Of a DNA stretch of 64,000 nucleotides, positions 32,387 to 41,163 are shown piece after piece (positions within the stretch are counted from its first letter, which is position 1; every line of letters begins with the position of its first letter). The notes under the pieces were generated by a model. It did not search any database and was not told the origin of the DNA. It worked only from the letters and a program-made list of their open reading frames with translations. Position numbers and translations under genes: made by a program. Location: the NCBI RefSeq assembly GCF_007741515.1, contig NZ_CP036263.1, positions 5,567,178 to 5,631,177 on the forward strand, read 5' to 3'. This DNA is from Adhaeretor mobilis (GTDB taxonomy: Bacteria > Planctomycetota > Planctomycetia > Pirellulales > Lacipirellulaceae).

Positions 32387-33382
32387 ATGTCGCCTTCTCA
32401 ACCAACTCTATTCGGCGAATCTCAAGCGGACACCAACCTGAGCGGGCTAAGCACGCCAGCGATGTTAGCCGAACTGCTCAACGTACCGGTCGTGGCCGTG
32501 CGGCGCTGGCATCGGCGAGGCGCGTTGCTGGCGACCTGCACGATCCGCAAGCTGCCGTACTTTGACTTCGCAGAGGCGACCATCGCCCGCAAGTTAGCCA
32601 GCTTAGTTCACGCGGGGTGTTCGCTTAGCGAAGTCGATCGCAAGTTGGACGAGCTGGCCGCCAGTCTGCCGGATTGCCGGCGACCTCTGGCCGATCCGAC
32701 CATCGTCGTCCACGGCGCGCAGCTGTTAGAGCGTCGGGGCGAAGAGCTGATACAGCCGGGCGGGCAGTTATTGCTGGAGTTCGAGCAGGAGTGCGCGTTA
32801 TTCATAGCCGAGGAGCCGCTCTCAGACGAAATCATCGCATTCCCCGTCTCGATTGAATCGCCCAATCAACAACTCAACAAACCCGACAGCCTTCAAGCAC
32901 CCCTAGCTGCTTCCAAAGATTTGGGGGATGCGCTGCGTGAGGAGCTGCTCCAGCAAGCAGTCGATTTTGAAGTCGCAGGCGAATTCGCGCAAGCGACCGA
33001 AACCTACCGTGCATTACTGCTTGCCGGAGCCAACGATGCAGAAGTACAGTTTGCCCTCGCGGATGTCCTGTTCATGCAAGGGGACATTTCTGCCGCCCGC
33101 GAACGCTACTACATGGCACTGGAACTGGATGAAGAGTTTATCGAAGCACGCTTAAGTCTCGGTTGCGTGCTGGCGAGTGCGGGCGAAACCGAGCTGGCGA
33201 TCGCCGCCTTTGAGGGGGCACTTGAGCTGCATCGCGAGTATGCCGACGCCCATTTTCATTTGGCCAATGCACTCCAGCAAGCGGGGCAAACCGAGCGGGC
33301 CAAGTCGCATCGGGAAACCTTTTTGGAACTTGCCCCCGAGAGTCCCTGGGCCAGCTCGGTGCGTGAGCAGCTACAGACATAA
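32387..33382 (+). CDS. MerR-like HTH protein with TPR domain
   Basis: A 331-aa product. Residues 20-80 have a MerR-type helix-turn-helix (MLAELLNVPVVAVRRWHRRGALLA ... IRKLPYFDFAEATIARKLASLVHAGCSLSEVDRKL). The C-terminal 150 residues hold three to four TPR units (ALADVLFMQGDISAARERYYMALELDEEFIEARLSLGCVLASAGETELAIAAFEGALEL, then HFHLANALQQAGQTERAKSHRETFLEL). It is a DNA-binding regulator or DNA-binding scaffold of planctomycete type. The target is unknown. It is followed 130 bases later by a membrane protein gene on the same strand. Confidence 0.8.
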   Translation: MSPSQPTLFGESQADTNLSGLSTPAMLAELLNVPVVAVRRWHRRGALLATCTIRKLPYFDFAEATIARKLASLVHAGCSLSEVDRKLDELAASLPDCRRPLADPTIVVHGAQLLERRGEELIQPGGQLLLEFEQECALFIAEEPLSDEIIAFPVSIESPNQQLNKPDSLQAPLAASKDLGDALREELLQQAVDFEVAGEFAQATETYRALLLAGANDAEVQFALADVLFMQGDISAARERYYMALELDEEFIEARLSLGCVLASAGETELAIAAFEGALELHREYADAHFHLANALQQAGQTERAKSHRETFLELAPESPWASSVREQLQT

Positions 33383-33512
33383 CGGTTTGGTAGACCTTGC
33401 TGCCTAGTGGAGAAGTTCTCCCCGCTAGCTCAAATCCTTGGCGTGCTTGCACTGTCAGCTCAGCTGTTTATGCTTATAGCTGGTTCCTACGCGTCTCTCC
33501 GCACATTCGCTG

Positions 33513-34991
33513 ATGCCCGACATCCTTTTTCACTACGAGCGCGTCAATCCCAGCAGTTGGGCCTACTTGTCGTCGCTGTTGATGTTGGCGTTATTCTTTA
33601 AGTTCAATCGCATCTGGAGTTTGCGGAACATCGACTTGTTCCTGCTGATTGCTCTAGCGCCAGGGCTGTTGCTGGTGCAGTACAGTTTCGAGAACGTGTC
33701 GGCTGAGAATGCTCTGCCGATTCAGAAACTGGGATTCATCTGGCTGTTCGTCGCAGAGCTATTGCTCATGCTGCGCATGTTGATGGATCCGGCGCTGCTG
33801 CGCCGCCCGCTGCTGGATCCCAATTTGAACACTCCTGGCCTGTTGTTCCTGGGCGGTTCGCTGCTGTTTTTCTTGATGGCCAATGTGGTATTCGGCAAGC
33901 CAAGTGCAGCCGACCTTTCCCCAGCCCAACAAACCGCTAGTGCTGCCGAAGAGGCTGAGCAAACTACGAGTACCGAGCAGGCTCTGACTAACGATACACC
34001 GACTGATCCCGTCACTGCGGATGCCGCCACAGAAGCTACCGAAGAAGTTGCCGATGAAGTTGCCAACGAGGTTGCATCGCCCGACACGTTTTCCACGGCG
34101 GCTCCCGGCTTCTCTTTACTGTACCGACTGCCACGGATCACCACGCAAACGGTCATCCGTCAAGGACAACAGGGCGAACGCCCTTCGGCCGAACTCCCCG
34201 AAGCCCAGCGCGTTGCCCAAGCGACCGCCCGCGTGATGGCGATTCTTTCGCACTTTTTGATCGTCGTAGGATTAATCGTCATCGGCATTCGTCATTTCGA
34301 AAACCCGGCGGCCGGCGTAGCGACCGCCACCATGTATCTCATGCTACCCTACACGGCACTGTTCACCGGTAGTGTTGCCCACGCGCTACCCGCTTCGCTG
34401 TTGGTGTGGGCGGTGGTACTGTATCGCCGGCCGACCCTCGCTGGCATGATGATCGGGATGGCCGCCGGGACGATCTATTATCCGGCATTCCTGATTCCGC
34501 TTTGGTGCAGCTACTACTGGGCCCGTGGAGTGAAACGCTTTATTACGGGCATGCTCGTCACCCTTGCCGTGTTGGTCATCACCCAAGCCGCCACTGCCGA
34601 GAGTTGGGGTCAGTTCCTCATTCATGTGCGTTTGATGTTCGGCATCCGCTTGCCGATTGAAGAGGCCGAGGGGGTGTGGCAATTCTGGAGCTTCTGGTAT
34701 CGCATGCCGATTCTTGCCGCGTTTGTGGCCCTGGCGTTTAGCTTCACGGTCTGGCCGATGCGAAAGAATCTCGGCTCGCTCATCTGTTGTTCAGCCGCAC
34801 TGATGCTGGGCGCCCAGTTCTGGCACGCGCAAGGCGGCGGACTCTACATCGCCTGGTTCCTACCACTGGTGCTACTAGCGATCTTCCGCCCAAACCTCTC
34901 CGACACAATCGCCGCCCGTATGGTGCCCGAAGGTTGGTGGCAACTACGCCTGCGTAGATTGAATTCGCAAGCCGAGAAGCAAGCCACGTAG
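33513..34991 (+). CDS. Multi-pass membrane protein of unknown function
   Basis: The 492-aa protein has about ten hydrophobic segments: 17-30, 40-56, 72-90, 107-127, 238-258, 266-310, 320-350, 365-385 and others. An acidic, Ala/Thr-rich loop (130-190) interrupts them. No catalytic motif or transport family signature was recognised. It may follow the HTH-TPR gene in an operon. Pattern FHYERVNPSSWAYLSSLLMLALFFKFNRIWSLRNIDLFLLIALAPGLLL is conserved-looking in planctomycetes. Function is unknown. Confidence 0.7.
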   Translation: MPDILFHYERVNPSSWAYLSSLLMLALFFKFNRIWSLRNIDLFLLIALAPGLLLVQYSFENVSAENALPIQKLGFIWLFVAELLLMLRMLMDPALLRRPLLDPNLNTPGLLFLGGSLLFFLMANVVFGKPSAADLSPAQQTASAAEEAEQTTSTEQALTNDTPTDPVTADAATEATEEVADEVANEVASPDTFSTAAPGFSLLYRLPRITTQTVIRQGQQGERPSAELPEAQRVAQATARVMAILSHFLIVVGLIVIGIRHFENPAAGVATATMYLMLPYTALFTGSVAHALPASLLVWAVVLYRRPTLAGMMIGMAAGTIYYPAFLIPLWCSYYWARGVKRFITGMLVTLAVLVITQAATAESWGQFLIHVRLMFGIRLPIEEAEGVWQFWSFWYRMPILAAFVALAFSFTVWPMRKNLGSLICCSAALMLGAQFWHAQGGGLYIAWFLPLVLLAIFRPNLSDTIAARMVPEGWWQLRLRRLNSQAEKQAT

Positions 34992-35002
34992 ATACAAGTC
35001 AC

Positions 35003-35119
35003 GTAGGATACTGCCGAGCCATTGGAGGACTTCAGATTTCGGGCTTCAGGATTGCGATACAGTCCTGAAGTCTGAAGCCTGACTCCTGGTATGCCTCGCG
35101 GAGCTCGGCAGTACCCTAC
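35003..35119. repeat. Family B composite REP element
   Basis: GTAGGATACTGCCGAGCC ... GGCTTCAGGATTGC ... CTGAAGTCTGAAGCC ... GGCAGTACCCTAC between two convergent genes. Confidence 0.8.
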
Positions 35120-35158
35120 AGAAACTTCCAGAATCTAGCCGCAAGTTCATTCGCAAGC

Positions 35159-35824
35159 TCAGTTCAGCGGGAAGACGCCCACATCTTCGCTGTTCAGATC
35201 GATCAGTTCTCGCATGGCTGCTTCCTGGTTCTCAATCGTCTTCGCAGCGGAACCCTGTACGCGACGATCAGCAATACTGTGGGCCCACCACGGTGCTTCC
35301 GTCTTGATTTTCTGAGTGAGCTTGAGCGTTACCTTTGTTTGCTTGTCATCGCGCGCGAGGGTTGTACCCATTTGGTAGTCGAGCAACTTTTCGCCCGGCT
35401 TTTTCAAACGCACTTGGGAGTCGATCTCGTCAGGTGTGATTTTCACGACTTGCTGGAGCTTCACCTCATTTTTGCCGATGTACTCATCGGTCGTGCGCAC
35501 TTGCAGTTCGCCGGTCAGGTCAAGCTTATAATCCGACTCGCCCGCGAGCATCTTAAGGATCTTCCCCTCGCCCACCTTCTCTTCCCCAAGGTCCAGATCG
35601 CCTCCTTCCCAATGCTGGCTGATAAACTCGCTATCGCCCCCCATGGTGACAATCTCCTTAGCGGCATTCGTGCGCACCATAATCTTACGCACCTTGGTAA
35701 AGTCCTCGGCAATCGTGAAAGTGCGCTCGGCCGTCTGCTGCGTGACGTACTCGCCACGAATAAAAAAGCCTGCCACGACCGCAATCACGAGCAAGGCAAA
35801 AACAATAAGTAGAATCTTCTTCAT
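35159..35824 (-). CDS. Membrane-anchored SRPBCC-like protein
   Basis: A 221-aa product from ATG 35824. An N-terminal segment (MKKILLIVFALLVIAVVAGFFIRG) is a membrane anchor. The rest is a START/polyketide-cyclase-like fold: FTIAEDFTKVRKIMVRTNAAKEIVTMGGDSEFISQHWEGG, then alternating strands (KVTLKLTQKIKTEAPWWAHSIADRR) and a C-terminal helix. Such proteins bind hydrophobic ligands. There is no clue to the ligand. It is divergent from the EamA transporter gene. Confidence 0.65.
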   Translation of the reverse strand: MKKILLIVFALLVIAVVAGFFIRGEYVTQQTAERTFTIAEDFTKVRKIMVRTNAAKEIVTMGGDSEFISQHWEGGDLDLGEEKVGEGKILKMLAGESDYKLDLTGELQVRTTDEYIGKNEVKLQQVVKITPDEIDSQVRLKKPGEKLLDYQMGTTLARDDKQTKVTLKLTQKIKTEAPWWAHSIADRRVQGSAAKTIENQEAAMRELIDLNSEDVGVFPLN

Positions 35825-36083
35825 AGCGATCTCATTCCCAAGAACGAATACATAACAGGGCCGCCCATTGTAGCACCCAAGGTGAAGCAGAACGACCGGC
35901 TCTGCAGGCATGCTGGGAGTTCCCCTCAGCAGAGACGTCCAAGACGCTGTTTTTCCTAGTTTCGCACTACGCGCCCTAGGGCCAAGTTCGCACTCTCCAG
36001 CTGGATGTCTCCGCGTGAGACTTACGGCGACGCACTGGGCAGGCTATGTTGGGCCACTCCGCCCCTCTCCCCGCCCGCCGCCC

Positions 36084-36977
36084 ATGGTCCCTGCGTATCT
36101 GCGAATTCCCCTGCTCAAGGCGGCGATTGCGATTCTCCTCTTCGGCACCGTCCCCGCGGCCCTCAGCCACGTGAGTACCGATTCGTTTTCGCTAGGCCTT
36201 GTGCGACTATTGGTTCCGGCGATTGCGCTCACCGCAATGCTGGCGGCCGCCAAGCAACTCCATCAGGTTGGCCAACTCACGTGGACCCAGTGGAAAGTCG
36301 TCATCACCATCGGCCTACTCTTTGGCCTGCACTGGCTGACTTATTTCTTGAGCATCAAGGAGGGCAGCGCCGCGATCGGCGCCATCGGCTTCACCACCTA
36401 CGGCGTGCAGATTCCCCTCTTGGGCTGGCTGTTCGGTTTCGGACGCCCGTCGCTCCGCACCTTTGCGGCGCTCGGTTTGGCTCTCTGCGGCGCAGCATTT
36501 TGCGTTTTGGATAGTCTCACGGAAGTGCCGGCACTCTCCTCGACTGATCAGCCCAAGCAACTGGGAGCCTGGATCATCGTGGGCGTTCTCAGCGGTACAA
36601 TCTACGCCGCGTTGCCGCTACTCCATCAGCGCTATGCAGAGATTCCCAACGCTGTACGAACCTGGGGGCAGTTCGCCTTTGCGCTACCTGTGTTCTTGCT
36701 AACCGCACCGCTGGCCGAATGGAACTTCCCGGTCGATCAACTGTGGCTAATCGTGTATCTCTCACTCGTGATTACCCTGGCAGCGCATTTCCTGTGGATC
36801 CAAGCCGCCACGGTGCTACCGATCTCGATCACTGGTGTGCTCGCCTATCTCCAGCTGCCTACTTCGCTCGCGTTCGCCTGGCTGCTGATCGACGAGCCGA
36901 TCACGCTCTCCATGCTTTTCGGCGCAGCCCTCGTTATCGTCGCCAACGCAATGGCCATCAGCGATCGACCGAACTGA
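36084..36977 (+). CDS. EamA-family (DMT) transporter
   Basis: A 297-aa product from ATG 36084 (the frame upstream to 35910 reads through non-coding DNA). Ten membrane segments in two five-helix halves are visible, with the second EamA domain starting near LGAWIIVGVLSGTIYAALPLLHQRY. TLAAHFLWIQAATVLPISITGVLAYLQLPTSLAFAWLLIDEPITLSMLFGAALVIVANAM is the classical EamA end. It exports or imports a small metabolite; the substrate is unknown. A family B REP follows. Confidence 0.85.
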   Translation: MVPAYLRIPLLKAAIAILLFGTVPAALSHVSTDSFSLGLVRLLVPAIALTAMLAAAKQLHQVGQLTWTQWKVVITIGLLFGLHWLTYFLSIKEGSAAIGAIGFTTYGVQIPLLGWLFGFGRPSLRTFAALGLALCGAAFCVLDSLTEVPALSSTDQPKQLGAWIIVGVLSGTIYAALPLLHQRYAEIPNAVRTWGQFAFALPVFLLTAPLAEWNFPVDQLWLIVYLSLVITLAAHFLWIQAATVLPISITGVLAYLQLPTSLAFAWLLIDEPITLSMLFGAALVIVANAMAISDRPN

Positions 36978-37000
36978 AGAACAAATAGGGTGACGAAGTG

Positions 37001-37153
37001 GTAGGGTATTGTCGAGTGGAGCGAGGCGTACCGAACCTCAAGGCACCAGAGACTTCAGGCTTCGGGCTTCAGGGTTGCAATGCAGGCCTGAAGTCCGAGG
37101 CCTGAGGTCTGAAGCCTGACTCCGGTACGCCTCGCTCGGCTCGACAATACCCG
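37001..37153. repeat. Family B composite REP element
   Basis: GTAGGGTATTGTCGAGTGG ... GCTTCGGGCTTCAGG ... CTGAGGTCTGAAGCC ... GACAATACCCGAC. Same design as 17176 and 20879. Confidence 0.8.
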
Positions 37154-37294
37154 ACAAATTCCACATCCCTAAGAGACCGCCTGTAACGATTACCCCAGCT
37201 ACTCCGGCTCACACTCTCACTTCGCGCCATTCTTGCTCGTTCCCAGCCGTCCCCAGCCCGTTGGGCGACCGATACTCTGGTAGGAGTATCTCTT

Positions 37295-37495
37295 ATGAAT
37301 TCAATCGATCCCGCCGTCGGAGCTGTCCTGGCCGCCAAACAGGCGAGCCAGCAGCAAACGATTGGCTATACGCTGCTCGCCAAATCACTGCAAGCAACTG
37401 AGGCACAGGGCCAAGCAGCCCTCGACTTGCTCGATTCCGCCGCCGCTCTCGGCAAAGCCCACGGCAAAGGCTCGCATTTCGACTCGCAGGCTTAG
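37295..37495 (+). CDS. YjfB-like small putative motility protein
   Basis: A 66-aa product with a TAGGAG site 8 nt before ATG 37295. The pattern AVGAVLAAKQASQQQTIGYTLLAKSLQATEAQGQAALDLL follows the YjfB family (a helix-rich 60-65-aa protein with K-x-L-x-x-x-x-x-Q-G-x-x-L-L near the middle). The family is linked to motility or surface growth by name only. It is a single gene between two repeats. Confidence 0.6.
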   Translation: MNSIDPAVGAVLAAKQASQQQTIGYTLLAKSLQATEAQGQAALDLLDSAAALGKAHGKGSHFDSQA

Positions 37496-37516
37496 TAATC
37501 AGCTAGCGAAAGATTC

Positions 37517-37684
37517 AATAGGACGCGGATGTACGCCGATCTGGCGGATTCTCGCAGATCGCTCCGGTACATTTTTTTGCGATCAATCAAGACAACGCAG
37601 TGCTACTAACTTCCAACAGAAGCAGTACCTAACGGAAATAATCTGCGCCTGTCCGCTCAATCGGCGTTCATCCGCGTCCTATTC
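37517..37684. repeat. Inverted repeat element (AATAGGACGCGGATG ... CATCCGCGTCCTATT)
   Basis: Long imperfect inverted arms with CGCGGATGTACGCCGATC and its mirror CGGCGTTCATCCGCGTCC around a centre of about 80 bp. It resembles the 'CGCGGAT-AACGCCGAT' repeats seen in several bacterial groups. Confidence 0.65.
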
Positions 37685-37713
37685 CGCCCCAGGTTCATCG
37701 CTACAATGGCGGC

Positions 37714-38328
37714 ATGACCAACTCCGCGACGCTACCCTACCCCGCCGATACTGCCGCTCTGCTCTTTGATTGCGATGGCACCCTGGCCGACACCATGCCC
37801 TTTCACGTGGTCGCCTGGCAGGAGAGCTTCGCCGAACACGGCATCGATCTCCCACAGGGTTTCATCGACGAGCGCGCCGGCAAGCCAACCGAAACCATCG
37901 TGCGCGAGGCAAACGTACTTTACCGCGAGCATCTCGGTGGCAAAGAACTCGACCCGGTCGCATTTTGCGAAGTGAAAGAAGCCCGTTTCCTGGTGCGCAT
38001 GAGCGAAGTACTACCCATCGAACCGGTCCTCGCCACCGCCCGTGCCGCCCACGGCACAATGCCAATCGCGGTCGTGTCAGGCAGTAATGCGGCAGTTGTG
38101 TCCAAGACACTCAAGCACATCGGTGCGGATCACTTATTTGAAGTCGTCATCACCGCCGACGATCCGATTCCCGCCAAACCCTCGCCAGAAATATTCCTAG
38201 AGGCAGCCCGCCGCTTGAATGTGCCACCAGAAAAGTGCCATGTGTTCGAAGATGGCGACCCGGGCATCGTGGCCGCCAAAGCCGCCGGCATGAGTTGGAC
38301 GGACGTACGACTCGTTCTGAGTTGCTAA
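37714..38328 (+). CDS. HAD-superfamily phosphatase (beta-phosphoglucomutase-like)
   Basis: A 204-aa product. Motif I is LLFDCDGTLADT, motif II AVVSGSNA, motif III Lys in PAKPSPEIF and motif IV FEDGDPGI; all are intact. It dephosphorylates or isomerises a sugar phosphate. Residues AAKAAGMSWTDVRLVLSC end it abruptly: a near copy of the preceding 47 nt occurs at 40125 with a different tail (DVRELSVKS), which looks like the more usual C-terminus. The last five residues here may therefore be a replacement caused by rearrangement. Confidence 0.85.
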   Translation: MTNSATLPYPADTAALLFDCDGTLADTMPFHVVAWQESFAEHGIDLPQGFIDERAGKPTETIVREANVLYREHLGGKELDPVAFCEVKEARFLVRMSEVLPIEPVLATARAAHGTMPIAVVSGSNAAVVSKTLKHIGADHLFEVVITADDPIPAKPSPEIFLEAARRLNVPPEKCHVFEDGDPGIVAAKAAGMSWTDVRLVLSC

Positions 38329-38359
38329 CAATCACAACTTGCCGAGTCGCAAGGCGAAC

Positions 38360-40099
38360 ATGGCTATGACAAAATCCAAAGCCAATACGGGCTCCGGCTG
38401 CCTGACTCTTTTCTCGCTCCCGTTCACGATCGCGGGGCTCTGCATCTTGGGTTGGACCCTCTGGAGTCTGTTCGGTTGGCAGCAGGCTCAGAGCTGGGTT
38501 GAAACTCCCGCCACCCTACTCGAGACAAGGCTCAAGACGAGCCGCAGTGACGATTCCGACACCTACCAGGCGACCGCGCGGTACCGTTACCAGTACGCCG
38601 GCAAGACCTACGAATCAGACCGTGTGTCACTCCACTCGGGGAGCGACAACCTGGGCTCGTACCAGCAAGATCTCGCCAAGCGGCTAAAGAAACAGTTCAA
38701 GGACAAAAAGCCTTGGCCCGCTTATGTGAACCCCAGTGACCCTACGAAAGCAGTACTGGATCGCTCGCTGCGTCCTTGGTTCACGCTGTTCAAGTTGGGT
38801 TTTGGGCTCGTGTTCGCGGCGGTGGGTATTGGTATGCTGGTCGGCGCGCGGATCATGGCACGGAAGCAGGGTGAAAAAGCACAACTCTCCCAGGAGCATC
38901 CCGACCAACCCTGGCTGCAACAACCCGATTGGGCCGCTGGCCGGATTGAGAGCAATCAACAGTACGCCATTTGGTTTGCCTGGGGTTTCGCCTTCTTCTG
39001 GAACCTCATCAGTTGGGCCGCGAGCATCAGTGCCTTTACAACTGCCAAGGATCTACCACTGTGGACGTATACGATCATCCTCGGATTTCCGGTTATCGGT
39101 CTCTACCTGCTTGGCTGGGCGATTTACACCACTTTGCAACGCGCTCGCTGGGGAAACTCCGTCTTCGAGATGGCCAACGTCCCCGGAGTGATTGGCGGGC
39201 AACTGGCCGGCGTGATCCATGTCCCTGGGCAACTGCGGCCCGACGATGGGGTGCTCCTTTCGCTCACTCGTTATGTCCGACGTACGAAACAAACCAGCGA
39301 CGGAGACGAGACCTACGACGACCCTCAGTGGCAAAGCGACAAGCTGATTTCGCGAACCATGCCAGGCACGAAAGGGGGTGCTGCCATTCCGGTTGCCTTT
39401 CATATTCCCTTTGAGCAACACCCTACCGACGAAGAGGAGGGACACCTCTGGAAGCTCGAAGCCGAGAGCAATACCCCGGGTGTCAATTACCAAGCGGAGT
39501 TTGCAGTCCCCGTGTTCCGCACTGAGGCTAGTAGCAACGCCCCCCCTTCCGAAAGCGACCTACTTGCAGAGTATGAAGAGATACCACCGCTCGAATCTCT
39601 ACTCAACCGAATTGGCGGGCATCTCGGGCGAGAAACAGACACCAGCCTTCAGCTCTGCTTCCCGACAGGGCACCGCTGGAAACTGGGGCTCCTGCTGGGC
39701 TTCTTCGGCTTGTTTTTCGGCGGGACAGGCATCGGGCTCCTACTGGAGCGAGCGTGGCTGCTAGCCATCCCCTTCACGCTCATCGGCGGGGGAATCTTCC
39801 TCGCTGGGCTCTATTATCTGACCGAACGCATCGACCTCCGCATTAGTGGCGACGGGCTCACGGTGCAACGCGGCCCGTTCGGTCTTGTTCAGCAACAACG
39901 CTTCACGCCTGAGCAAATCCAGGCAATCACCGTTAGCGCCTCAGGCACCCGCTCCGGGAACACGGTCTACCAACAGATCGCGATTGAGCCCCAAGAAGGC
40001 AAACCGGTAAAGCTACTCACGAGCCTTACCCGCCGCGCCGACGCAGATCGATTAGCAGAACGGTTCCGTGAAATCCTCGGCCCTGAAGTCGACTTGTAA
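38360..40099 (+). CDS. DUF3592 membrane protein
   Basis: A 579-aa product from ATG 38360. Membrane segments lie near residues 15-42, 140-162, 200-235, 246-268 and a pair near 440-485. The N-terminal part has the DUF3592 pattern: WVETPATLLETRLKTSRSDDSDTYQATARYRYQYAGKTYESDRVSLHSGSDNLGSYQQDL ... PWPAYVNPSDPTKAVLD. The C-terminal part ends with a beta-rich cytoplasmic domain. Function is unknown. It is wedged between the HAD gene and a duplicated end of that gene, so it may be a later insertion. Confidence 0.8.
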   Translation: MAMTKSKANTGSGCLTLFSLPFTIAGLCILGWTLWSLFGWQQAQSWVETPATLLETRLKTSRSDDSDTYQATARYRYQYAGKTYESDRVSLHSGSDNLGSYQQDLAKRLKKQFKDKKPWPAYVNPSDPTKAVLDRSLRPWFTLFKLGFGLVFAAVGIGMLVGARIMARKQGEKAQLSQEHPDQPWLQQPDWAAGRIESNQQYAIWFAWGFAFFWNLISWAASISAFTTAKDLPLWTYTIILGFPVIGLYLLGWAIYTTLQRARWGNSVFEMANVPGVIGGQLAGVIHVPGQLRPDDGVLLSLTRYVRRTKQTSDGDETYDDPQWQSDKLISRTMPGTKGGAAIPVAFHIPFEQHPTDEEEGHLWKLEAESNTPGVNYQAEFAVPVFRTEASSNAPPSESDLLAEYEEIPPLESLLNRIGGHLGRETDTSLQLCFPTGHRWKLGLLLGFFGLFFGGTGIGLLLERAWLLAIPFTLIGGGIFLAGLYYLTERIDLRISGDGLTVQRGPFGLVQQQRFTPEQIQAITVSASGTRSGNTVYQQIAIEPQEGKPVKLLTSLTRRADADRLAERFREILGPEVDL

Positions 40100-40124
40100 A
40101 AATCGTCTCCGTCAGCGCACCTCT

Positions 40125-40193
40125 GGCATCGTAGCAGCCAAAGCCGCCGGCATGACCTGGACTGACGTACGCGAGCTTTCGGTGAAGAGCTAG
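40125..40193 (+). pseudogene. Duplicated 3' end of the HAD phosphatase gene
   Basis: Encodes GIVAAKAAGMTWTDVRELSVKS and stop. Over 47 nt it differs from the HAD gene (38263-38309) at five bases, mostly third codon positions, so this copy was once translated. No start or upstream part remains. It ends inside the first bases of the convergent PEP-CTERM gene. Confidence 0.75.
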
Positions 40194-40828
40194 TTGTACC
40201 GTCGGCGTGAGGTTGTCAGCAGTGTGCCCATCGACAGCAGCAACACGAGTGCACTTGGCTCGGGCACCGTCGGATTCCCAAAGGGGTCCGTACCAGGGGG
40301 ACCTTCCCAAAACGATACGTGGGACATGTTGCGCGAGTCGCCATCCAGGTCAAGAAAATTCAAACCTGACATAAATGTGAATAGACTGAATCCGAACTGG
40401 CTTGGTCCCTTCACGGAATAATAGAGTACATTCGCATCGGAGCCAGTGTACTTGAAATAGGCCTCGTCCAAGTTAGTCAAAGCTGACTCTGTAGTCACAG
40501 GCATCGTACCTGCGGCATCTTCGAAGAACATGAATCCGTTGGCCATATTGAAGACGAACGTCGCGTCGTCGTCTGTCTTTTTGAACAGCGCAGTGGGGTC
40601 AATCAGATCGGGATCGTTGGCCGTGTTGTACTCATCGATCTCTTCGAGAACCTTAGCGAGCGTATCGTTGCCGCCCATTGCGCCCGGGTTGTTGCCAACC
40701 AGAAAACCGGCTTCAGCAATGCTGGCCGAGACGCAAAAAATGAATGCCGCGGATAGCGTCGCAAGGAAACCCCTGGCGCGTGTTGTGTAGGCGCGCAGCG
40801 CCACCACCTGAAGTCGTGTCCTGTTCAT
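40190..40828 (-). CDS. PEP-CTERM sorted secreted protein
   Basis: A 212-aa product. Residues 15-42 are a signal peptide (GFLATLSAAFIFCVSASIAEAG). The C-terminus shows VPEPSALVLLLSMGTLLTTSRRR: PEP motif, hydrophobic segment and basic tail, the exosortase sorting signal. The middle is acidic and without known domain (GNDTLAKVLEEIDEYNTANDPDLIDPTALFKKTDDDATFVFNM). It is exported and probably processed by an exosortase not present in this window. Ends convergent with the HAD fragment. Confidence 0.85.
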   Translation of the reverse strand: MNRTRLQVVALRAYTTRARGFLATLSAAFIFCVSASIAEAGFLVGNNPGAMGGNDTLAKVLEEIDEYNTANDPDLIDPTALFKKTDDDATFVFNMANGFMFFEDAAGTMPVTTESALTNLDEAYFKYTGSDANVLYYSVKGPSQFGFSLFTFMSGLNFLDLDGDSRNMSHVSFWEGPPGTDPFGNPTVPEPSALVLLLSMGTLLTTSRRRYN

Positions 40829-41070
40829 GAGCCTGACCTACTTGTAGAAAGTTGATGCGAAAATCGCATCCATGCACCGAGAGAACTCCGCCAGCGTCTT
40901 CGCTCGAGGAGTGCGATAGATTATTTGCGGCGATTCACCACAAGTTCTCCTGCGATTCTTATTCTGCGGAATACCGTATCGAATAGCCAGCAAATTGCGC
41001 AAATAATATGGGAATCTCGCATTTTTGCTCTGTCCGGGGCATCTGCGAGCCGTGCAAACTCCGCCATTAC

Positions 41071-41138
41071 GCCGCTGAGCTTGCTCCGCGCTGATGCTAG
41101 AAGCCTACTACCACCAAGCGCGGAGCAAGCTCAGCGGC
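41071..41138. repeat. Perfect 21-bp inverted repeat
   Basis: Arms GCCGCTGAGCTTGCTCCGCGC (41071-41091) and its mirror (41118-41138) around a 26-nt centre, in the gap 40829-41163. It may be a REP of another family or a transcription stop for the permease gene (no T-run). Confidence 0.8.
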
Positions 41139-41163
41139 TAAATACGGTTACCTCAGCGTGGGG

